Shown here: positions 12,773 through 17,309 of the stretch, one piece after another | Layout of the letters: each line of letters starts with the position of its first letter | Numbering within the stretch: the first letter of the stretch is position 1 | Assembly: GCA_033763635.1 (NCBI GenBank) | Contig: JANRKG010000364.1 | Coordinates: forward strand, 1-17,309 | Reading direction: 5' to 3' | DNA from: JANRKG01 sp033763635 | GTDB taxonomy: Bacteria > Cyanobacteriota > Cyanobacteriia > GCF-001939115 | DNA length: 17,309 nucleotides | Position numbers and translations under genes: made by a program | Notes under the pieces: generated by a model | The model's database searches: none | What the model was told of the DNA's origin: nothing | What the model saw: only the letters and a program-made list of their open reading frames with translations

Positions 12773-14064
12773 AAAATAAACACGAGTTGCACAGTCCAGG
12801 TTTCTGCGAGACGAACTAAGCGCACCTGGCGAAGGAACTCTCGAAAGTAAAAGCGTCGTTCTGCTTCGGAAAGATCGAGCCAAAACTGGGGAATTGAAAC
12901 CGTTTGGGCAATTTGAAGCAGATTCACGGGAGGCAATTGGGCCAGACGGTCTTGAAGGCCAGAGATTTCAGTACGAACTTTGTAAGCCCGGAGTTCTGCT
13001 GTTTCGGAGTCTAAAATGTTGCTGTCTATCAGGCTGGGTAGTTGATCTAAAATGCGCTGTTTTGCGGTGATCGTCTCCTCGAATGATTGCTTGATTGCTG
13101 ATAAATCAGGGGAATTCCGTCCGGCGACTGCCTTGGGCAGGTTGTCACAGATTGCTGCGATCGTCTGGTCCAAAACCTGCTCGTAGGCAATTGCGGAACA
13201 TCGGGGACGGCGGGGACAGGCGGTTGGGCGCAGGTACAGATATTCCCGACGCTCGCGAGGGGTTGTGACTCGGCTGATTGTCATGGAGGATTGGCAGGCA
13301 TCACAGACCACCAGACCCGCCAGAGATCGGGGGGCGCTGGCGGTGCGAGGGGGGAGACGGCGGTTTCGCCGCAACAGGCGATCGACTTGGGCGGCTTCTT
13401 CCCGGGAGATAATCGCGACATGGGTATTGGGGATCACCTGTCCGTTTTGATAGGCAAGGTCGCCCCGATAAACGGGATTCGTTAACCAGCGTTGTCCTGT
13501 GGAAGCGGAGATCTTTTTCCCGTGTTTCTTCTCCAGGTGTCGGACGGCTCCCCGCAACGAACCATACAGCAGAAAATATTCAAAGAAATCCTTGACCACA
13601 TTAGCAGCGGCGCGATCGAGGGCATAGCGATCCTTCCCGCGACGGTAGCCGTAGGGTGCTCTACCGGGGGGAGGTAACGCCTTAACTCGATTTCGGGCAT
13701 GTCCCTCCCGAATTCTTTGGCTCCGTTGCTGGGTCTGAATTTCCTGAAACAGTTTTAAGAGTGCAGCCCGTTCGGTTGGAAGATAGCCCGGAGTTCCCGC
13801 AGTCGCTTCCAGGGCTATGAGAGGTACTCCCAGTGCTTCTAATGCTGCGATCGCGGTGTGTACCTCATCCAGGGAACGCCCCAGTGCTTCCAACCGTTGA
13901 ATCAGGACATAATCGGGTGACTCCAATCGACAATCTACGAGAAGTTGCTGCCACTGTTGACGACCCCCCAGATCCCGATAGACTCTTTCTACCTCCCAAT
14001 TTCCTAAATCCGGAGGGGATAGATCGAAGGACGGATCACAATAAATGTAGGCAACAATTCTCAT
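12769..14064 (-). CDS. Serine-recombinase homologue lacking the catalytic serine
   Basis: A 431-residue protein with the layout of large serine recombinases: resolvase-type N-terminal domain (about 1-125), recombinase domain (about 130-240, PPPGRAPYGYRRGKDRYALD, RWLTNPVYRGDLAYQNG), a zinc ribbon (CDAC and CPRRPRC, about 250-290) and a C-terminal coiled region. In resolvases the N-terminus reads YARVS with R8 and S10; here it is YIYCD, giving Y8 and D10. The DRLGR motif (R68, R71) is EALGR, so R68 is lost and R71 kept. S12 is the nearest serine. Strand exchange by the usual route is therefore unlikely. The protein is otherwise well kept and, as I recall, similar proteins are widespread in cyanobacteria, which points to a domesticated DNA-binding role. 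It is translationally coupled to the upstream VOC gene. Confidence 0.87.
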   Translation of the reverse strand: MRIVAYIYCDPSFDLSPPDLGNWEVERVYRDLGGRQQWQQLLVDCRLESPDYVLIQRLEALGRSLDEVHTAIAALEALGVPLIALEATAGTPGYLPTERAALLKLFQEIQTQQRSQRIREGHARNRVKALPPPGRAPYGYRRGKDRYALDRAAANVVKDFFEYFLLYGSLRGAVRHLEKKHGKKISASTGQRWLTNPVYRGDLAYQNGQVIPNTHVAIISREEAAQVDRLLRRNRRLPPRTASAPRSLAGLVVCDACQSSMTISRVTTPRERREYLYLRPTACPRRPRCSAIAYEQVLDQTIAAICDNLPKAVAGRNSPDLSAIKQSFEETITAKQRILDQLPSLIDSNILDSETAELRAYKVRTEISGLQDRLAQLPPVNLLQIAQTVSIPQFWLDLSEAERRFYFREFLRQVRLVRLAETWTVQLVFIF

Positions 14065-14423
14065 CCTTCGTTCAGTTCAATGACATTGCCATCGGGGTCT
14101 TGCGTAAAAAGTGCGGCTCGCCCGGAGGCACTGATTTGTATTGGAAATCCGTTCGCTTGTAACTGTTCTTTGGCTTCATCTAGATTTTTCACCGAAAAAG
14201 CCAGATGGCGATTGCGACCCCACCGTTCTTCATCGACCCGATCGCTCGGAACTGTTGCCGCCCCAATTAAATGAATCTGCACAGGCCCGATCTGATACCA
14301 GGCTCCCGGAAACTTCAACGATCGCTCAATCTTCGGCAGACCCAGAACGATACCGTAGAAATGCTCTGCTTTCTCCAAATCCGAAACCAGCAGCGCAGCA
14401 TGGAGATATTGGGTGATTTGCAT
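14061..14423 (-). CDS. VOC (glyoxalase/dioxygenase superfamily) protein
   Basis: A 120-residue single-unit protein with two beta-alpha-beta-beta-beta modules. The first has LHAALLVSDLEKAEHFYGIVLGL, the second RHLAFSVKNLDEAKEQL and ends DPDGNVIELNE. Candidate metal ligands are H8, the His of QIHLI, the His of RHLAF and the Glu of VIELNE, so a metal site is plausible. The VOC superfamily covers glyoxalases, dioxygenases, epimerases and resistance proteins; the reaction cannot be chosen from sequence. Its TGA overlaps the ATG of the recombinase homologue (ATGA, 14064-14061), which indicates one transcript and coupled translation. Confidence 0.87.
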   Translation of the reverse strand: MQITQYLHAALLVSDLEKAEHFYGIVLGLPKIERSLKFPGAWYQIGPVQIHLIGAATVPSDRVDEERWGRNRHLAFSVKNLDEAKEQLQANGFPIQISASGRAALFTQDPDGNVIELNEG

Positions 14424-14434
14424 GGTTTGAAAAT

Positions 14435-14522
14435 GGGTGATGGGTAATGGGTGATGGGTAATCGTTTGAAGGACAGGCTTTTTGATTCCCGATGACCAAT
14501 GAGCGATGACCCATTACCCATT
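14435..14522. repeat. Heptamer-based inverted repeat, copy 3
   Basis: Four tandem 7-bp units, GGGTGAT, GGGTAAT, GGGTGAT and GGGTAAT, occupy 14435-14462. ATGGGTAATGGGT (14440-14452) is inverted exactly at 14509-14521, where ACCCATTACCCATT ends the element. It lies in the divergent space between the VOC gene and the SLH lipoprotein gene. Confidence 0.8.
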
Positions 14523-14556
14523 TCTATTATCCCATTCCACTCTCGGAGAATACGGA

Positions 14557-14572
14557 TCTACGCTAGCGTAGA
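14557..14572. promoter_or_regulatory. 16-bp perfect palindrome upstream of the SLH gene
   Basis: TCTACGCTAGCGTAGA is its own reverse complement over 16 bp. It lies 68 bp before the start codon of the SLH lipoprotein gene and 133 bp before the divergent VOC gene. It may be an operator for a dimeric regulator; a dispersed palindromic repeat is the other reading, since short TACGCTAGCGTA-like palindromes are common in cyanobacteria. Confidence 0.45.
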
Positions 14573-14640
14573 GAAAAGATAGGGTTCGGGTTATCACTGT
14601 GGGTTTTCGCCAAATTTTAGGGACGCTTCAAGGTAGGTCG

Positions 14641-15981
14641 ATGCAACGATCGCTCATTCTGTCACTCGTTGCACTATTGGCCCTGACCGCCTGTAGTAAT
14701 AGTCGGCTGGGCGACGCAGCGGAACGATCGTTGGCGGCTGATCCCCGTCTGGAAACCAACCCGAATCCCTTTGGTCAAGGTCCGGCAGGAAGCCCTGGGA
14801 TCGCTCAACTCCCTGCCAACTATCCACCTCAGATTCCCCTGTACCCGAATGCTCAACTTCAGCAGGTGACGGGAGATAGCCCGGATAGCCTGATTGCAAC
14901 TCGGTGGACCAGCCCGGACCCCGCTTTCCGACTTCAGAGCTTTTATCAACAAGCATTGACAGAACGGGGTTGGGAAATTCTGAGCCGACCGACGGATGAT
15001 AATCAGGGGGCTTTTGTGGCCCGTCTGGATGGATTAGAAGTGACGATCGCCATTAATGGTCAACCTGCTCCCGATGGGGCAAGTCCACAACCCACTGCGA
15101 GTCAACTTTTGATTCAATCCCAACCCCTGAATGCAGAGGAAAATGCAGCAGAAACCGGGGCTGAAGCTTCCTTTGAGGTTGGGGGCACTCTTCCTGATGA
15201 AGCGGTCATCTCAACCAATGCAGTTACGAGTACTGCTTCGGGTAATGATTTGGGGGCGGCCTTGTCTCCCCAACTGTTTACTGATTTGAATAAAGTTCCC
15301 CAAACTTTTCGTCCGTCGATTCAAGACTTGGCGGCGTTAGGGGTGCTGGAGATTCGATCGCCTCAAGGGAAAGCTGGGACGGCTGCGGGGAATACAACCT
15401 TGAATCCAAATCAGATTACGACCCGCCGTGAGTATGCCCGTTGGCTGGTTCTGGCAAATAACCGTCTCTATGGCGATCGCCCTGCCCAACAAATTCGCCT
15501 GGGGACGGAGGATGCCCAACCTGCTTTTAAGGATGTCCCCCGATCGGACCCTGATTTTCCTTATATTCAGGGATTGGCAGAAGCGGGGATTATTCCCAGT
15601 GGCATTTCTGGGGATGCCGCTGGAACCCTCTTCCGACCGAATGCTCCCCTCACACGGGAAACGCTGCTGCTCTGGAAGGTGCCTCTGGATTCGCGACAGG
15701 CGCTTCCGAATGCAACGGTCGATGCGATTAAGCAAACCTGGGGATTTCAGGATGCAGGTCGTATCGATCCCCGATCGCTGCGATCGGTGCTGGCAGATTA
15801 CCAGAATGGGGATCTCTCGAATATTCGACGGGTTTTGGGTTTTACCACTCTGTTTCAACCCAAAAGGGGAGTGACCCGTGCGGAGGCAGCGGCGACGCTC
15901 TGGTACTTTGGTAGCCAAAGTGAAGGAATTTCGGCACGGGATGTCCTTCAGGGCAGCAACGGTTCAGCCACGATGCCGTGA
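14641..15981 (+). CDS. SLH-domain lipoprotein
   Basis: A 446-residue protein with a lipoprotein signal: a basic start, a hydrophobic run and LTAC with the lipidated cysteine at C18. Residues about 55-155 form a small domain (YPPQIPLYPNAQLQQV, then WTSPDPAFRLQSFYQQ and GAFVARLDGLEVTIAI). Residues about 210-435 hold three S-layer-homology units: FTDLNKVPQTFRPSIQDLAALGV, AFKDVPRSDPDFPYIQGLAEAGII with FRPNAPLTRE, and a last one ending RGVTRAEAAATLWYFG. SLH units bind cell-wall polymer or pyruvylated sugars, so it likely tethers membrane to wall. ATG 14641 is preferred over GTG 14599 because AAGGTAGG (14630-14637) precedes it and the lipobox then lies at the normal distance. Confidence 0.88.
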   Translation: MQRSLILSLVALLALTACSNSRLGDAAERSLAADPRLETNPNPFGQGPAGSPGIAQLPANYPPQIPLYPNAQLQQVTGDSPDSLIATRWTSPDPAFRLQSFYQQALTERGWEILSRPTDDNQGAFVARLDGLEVTIAINGQPAPDGASPQPTASQLLIQSQPLNAEENAAETGAEASFEVGGTLPDEAVISTNAVTSTASGNDLGAALSPQLFTDLNKVPQTFRPSIQDLAALGVLEIRSPQGKAGTAAGNTTLNPNQITTRREYARWLVLANNRLYGDRPAQQIRLGTEDAQPAFKDVPRSDPDFPYIQGLAEAGIIPSGISGDAAGTLFRPNAPLTRETLLLWKVPLDSRQALPNATVDAIKQTWGFQDAGRIDPRSLRSVLADYQNGDLSNIRRVLGFTTLFQPKRGVTRAEAAATLWYFGSQSEGISARDVLQGSNGSATMP

Positions 15982-15982
15982 T

Positions 15983-16006
15983 CCCCAGAGGGATTGTCTG
16001 GAGGGG
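15983..16006 (+). terminator. Weak hairpin after the SLH gene
   Basis: CCCCAGA at 15983-15989 pairs with TCTGG and GGGG (15997-16006) with one bulged A. It begins just after the stop codon but no T-run follows, so termination by this hairpin is doubtful. Confidence 0.25.
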
Positions 16007-16107
16007 TAGGACTGTAAAATCCTGTGAATCTTCCTTCAGATACCGATCGGACGCTCCCCTCAGTTCCCTACAATGAGGCCAGAGAACCCTCGTAAACTTA
16101 AGTGATT

Positions 16108-16572
16108 ATGCCTAATACTGTCGCTGACATCATGAGCCGTACCTTAGTAACGGTGCGGCCCGATACGCCTTTAAAGGAAGCGATTCAAACTCTGGCAACC
16201 CAGCGGATCAGTGGGTTACCCGTCCTGGATGAAGCGGGGAAGCTGGTCGGTATTCTTTCGGAAACTGATTTGATGTGGCAGGAGACGGGCGCTTCCCCTC
16301 CGGCCTACGTGATGCTATTGGATAGTGTCATTTTTCTAGAAAACCCAGCCCGCTACGAGCGGGAAATTCACAAAGCTCTGGGGCAAACGGTCGGAGAGGT
16401 CATGACTCGCGAAGATCTCATCACGATTGCTCCCGATCGCCCCGTTCGCGAAGCTGCCCAACTGATGCACGAACACCACATTCGCCGTCTTCCTGTTCTG
16501 GATGGAGATGGGAAGATTGTGGGAATCGTGACTCAAGGGGATATCGTGCGGGCAATGGCGAATCAGGAATAA
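16108..16572 (+). CDS. CBS-domain pair protein
   Basis: A 154-residue protein made only of two CBS domains. The first spans about residues 5-60 (VADIMSRTLVTVRPDTPL, ISGLPVLDEAGKLVGILSETDL), the second about 92-150 (VGEVMTREDLITIAPDRP, IRRLPVLDGDGKIVGIVTQGDI). A hydrophobic/charged insertion between them (VMLLDSVIFLENPARYEREI) is usual in this cyanobacterial and proteobacterial type. CBS pairs bind adenine nucleotides and act as energy or redox sensors; the partner is not shown by the neighbours. The start at ATG 16108 gives the usual short N-terminus; GTG 16102 in frame is an alternative. No strong Shine-Dalgarno is seen for either. Confidence 0.88.
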   Translation: MPNTVADIMSRTLVTVRPDTPLKEAIQTLATQRISGLPVLDEAGKLVGILSETDLMWQETGASPPAYVMLLDSVIFLENPARYEREIHKALGQTVGEVMTREDLITIAPDRPVREAAQLMHEHHIRRLPVLDGDGKIVGIVTQGDIVRAMANQE

Positions 16573-16605
16573 CAATCCTCTCTATTTTTTCACCCAATTT
16601 TTACC

Positions 16606-16628
16606 GAGACGTTCCGTAGGAACGTCTC
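16606..16628. repeat. Perfect 10-bp hairpin between CBS and HEAT genes
   Basis: GAGACGTTCC (16606-16615) and GGAACGTCTC (16619-16628) are exact inverted copies around a 3-nt loop GTA. The motif ACGTTCCGTNGGAACGT resembles a repeat found dispersed in cyanobacterial genomes. It is placed 34 bp after the CBS stop and could act as a terminator or RNA stabiliser, but no T-run follows. Confidence 0.7.
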
Positions 16629-16688
16629 CAACAAACCTGACTGTTTCTTCATAAACCGTTCATCTTCATCAAAATAGGACTTTAAGAA

Positions 16689-17309
16689 ATGAGTGTTTCT
16701 CCTGAATCCGTCAGTCAATTACTGGCCTCTGACGACTTTGGCGATCGGCTCCGGGCTGTCAACCAAATTCGACAACTTGAACAAGCAACTGCTTTTGAAC
16801 TCATTCAGCAAGCTGCCGCTGATCGCAATGTTCGGGTCCGCTATGCTGCTGTGAGTCAGTTCTCTAGCCTGGGGCATCAAAATCGTGAAGTGTCCCTGAA
16901 ATTGCTTCGTGATTGCCTGCTTCAAGATTCAGAATCTGACGTTCAGGCTGCCGCAGCAGACTCGATTGGTGCCTTGAAACTCACGGAAGCCTTTGACGAT
17001 TTGAAGCAAGTTTATGAAACGACCTCAGAGTGGCTTGTGAAATTTAGTATTGTCGCTGCCCTGGGGGAATTGGGGGATAGAAGATCTTTCACTCTTCTGG
17101 AGGATGCTCTGAATTCCACAGTGGATTTAATTCAAGCAGCAGCGATCGGTGCGCTGGGGGAATTGGGAGATCCACGGGCAGTACCCTTACTGATACCTTA
17201 TATTTCCCATCCCGACTGGCAGGTTCGTTTTCGGACTGCCAAAGCCCTTGGGTTATTAGGGAGCTCTGAGGCACGGCCTGCTCTGGAAAGCTTGCTGGAG
17301 GACCCTGTT
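16689..17309 (+). CDS. nblB: HEAT-repeat protein similar to phycobilisome degradation protein NblB, partial
   Basis: An open frame of 207 codons from ATG 16689 to the right edge. It starts MSVSPESVSQLLASDDFGDR and consists of HEAT-like helical repeats: RVRYAAVSQFSSLG (about 50-63), DVQAAAADSIGALK, FSIVAALGELGD (about 120-131), IQAAAIGALGELGDPRAVPLL (about 145-165) and WQVRFRTAKALGLLG. The order and wording fit the cyanobacterial NblB family of about 220 residues, related to the CpcE/F phycobilin lyases, so only the last few residues should be missing. NblB takes part in phycobilisome breakdown, in some species by removing bilin from phycocyanin. Other PBS-lyase HEAT proteins share these repeats, so the symbol is a recognition from memory rather than proven orthology. 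No nblA lies in the window. Confidence 0.7.
   Translation, partial: MSVSPESVSQLLASDDFGDRLRAVNQIRQLEQATAFELIQQAAADRNVRVRYAAVSQFSSLGHQNREVSLKLLRDCLLQDSESDVQAAAADSIGALKLTEAFDDLKQVYETTSEWLVKFSIVAALGELGDRRSFTLLEDALNSTVDLIQAAAIGALGELGDPRAVPLLIPYISHPDWQVRFRTAKALGLLGSSEARPALESLLEDPV

Noticed and set aside
12769..14064. Serine recombinase as a sign of an integrated element (skipped-gene element or prophage)
   Set aside because: No attachment-site repeats, no interrupted gene and no phage genes are seen nearby, the catalytic residues are missing, and it sits in an operon with a VOC gene.
14599..14640. GTG 14599 as start of the SLH lipoprotein
   Set aside because: It would add 14 residues before the lipoprotein signal and lacks a ribosome site, whereas ATG 14641 has AAGGTAGG upstream.
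1..17309. CRISPR array, tRNA, rRNA or insertion sequence
   Set aside because: No regular direct repeat/spacer series, no cloverleaf or rRNA signature and no transposase with terminal repeats was seen.

Overview
The window looks like a cyanobacterial chromosome segment. Evidence seen directly: at least five copies of the HIP1 octamer GCGATCGC (starts at 1464, 2760, 4509, 13847, 15473), many further CGATCG cores, and gene families that are characteristic of cyanobacteria (CHAT/SUMF1 fusions, DUF3172, stand-alone AMIN proteins, a Get3d-type ATPase, a cytochrome b6 paralogue, an NblB-like HEAT protein). The species cannot be fixed from the sequence. There are no rRNA or tRNA genes, no CRISPR array and no intact transposon.

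Layout. 1-1864 (-): a large protein with an N-terminal caspase-like/CHAT domain and a C-terminal sulfatase-modifying-factor-like domain, running off the left edge. 1993-2745 (+): a UPF0175/DUF3368 toxin-antitoxin pair divergent from it. 2824-3240 (+): a GFA/CENP-V zinc protein, convergent with an orphan ABC-2 permease (3335-4144, -). 4278-4814 (+) DUF3172 protein and 4840-5967 (-) AMIN/proline-rich exported protein end tail to tail. 6098-7926 (+): a secreted 'AFPD' repeat protein, a 31-residue membrane microprotein and a Get3d-like ATPase. 8012-8647 (-): a cytochrome b6-like protein missing one haem ligand. 8648-9846 is a long AT-rich stretch that holds one small zinc-ribbon gene (9428-9607), several foldable elements and little else. 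9847-11277 (-): a glycerolipid acyltransferase-like protein, divergent from a sensor histidine kinase with a degenerate ethylene-receptor-like membrane domain (11408-12772, +). 14423-12769 (-): a two-gene operon of a VOC protein and a serine-recombinase homologue lacking its catalytic serine. 14641-15981 (+): an SLH lipoprotein. 16108-16572 (+): a CBS-pair protein. 16689-17309 (+): an NblB-like HEAT-repeat protein cut by the right edge.

Most genes are separate cyanobacterial house-keeping or envelope genes; clear co-transcription is seen only for the toxin-antitoxin pair (3-nt gap) and the VOC/recombinase pair (ATGA overlap). Envelope and membrane functions are common (AMIN, SLH lipoprotein, secreted repeat protein, ABC-2 permease, acyltransferase, DUF3172). 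Three intergenic spaces carry the same kind of short inverted repeat built from 7-bp units (GGGTAAT/GGGTGAT).

The items most worth following up are the two 'broken enzyme' homologues (serine recombinase without its serine, cytochrome b6 paralogue without one haem histidine), the CHAT protein whose FGE-like domain lacks the catalytic cysteine pair, the symmetric 3+3 FPD-repeat secreted protein, and the non-coding structures between 8648 and 9427. I found no single system that I can claim to be undescribed.
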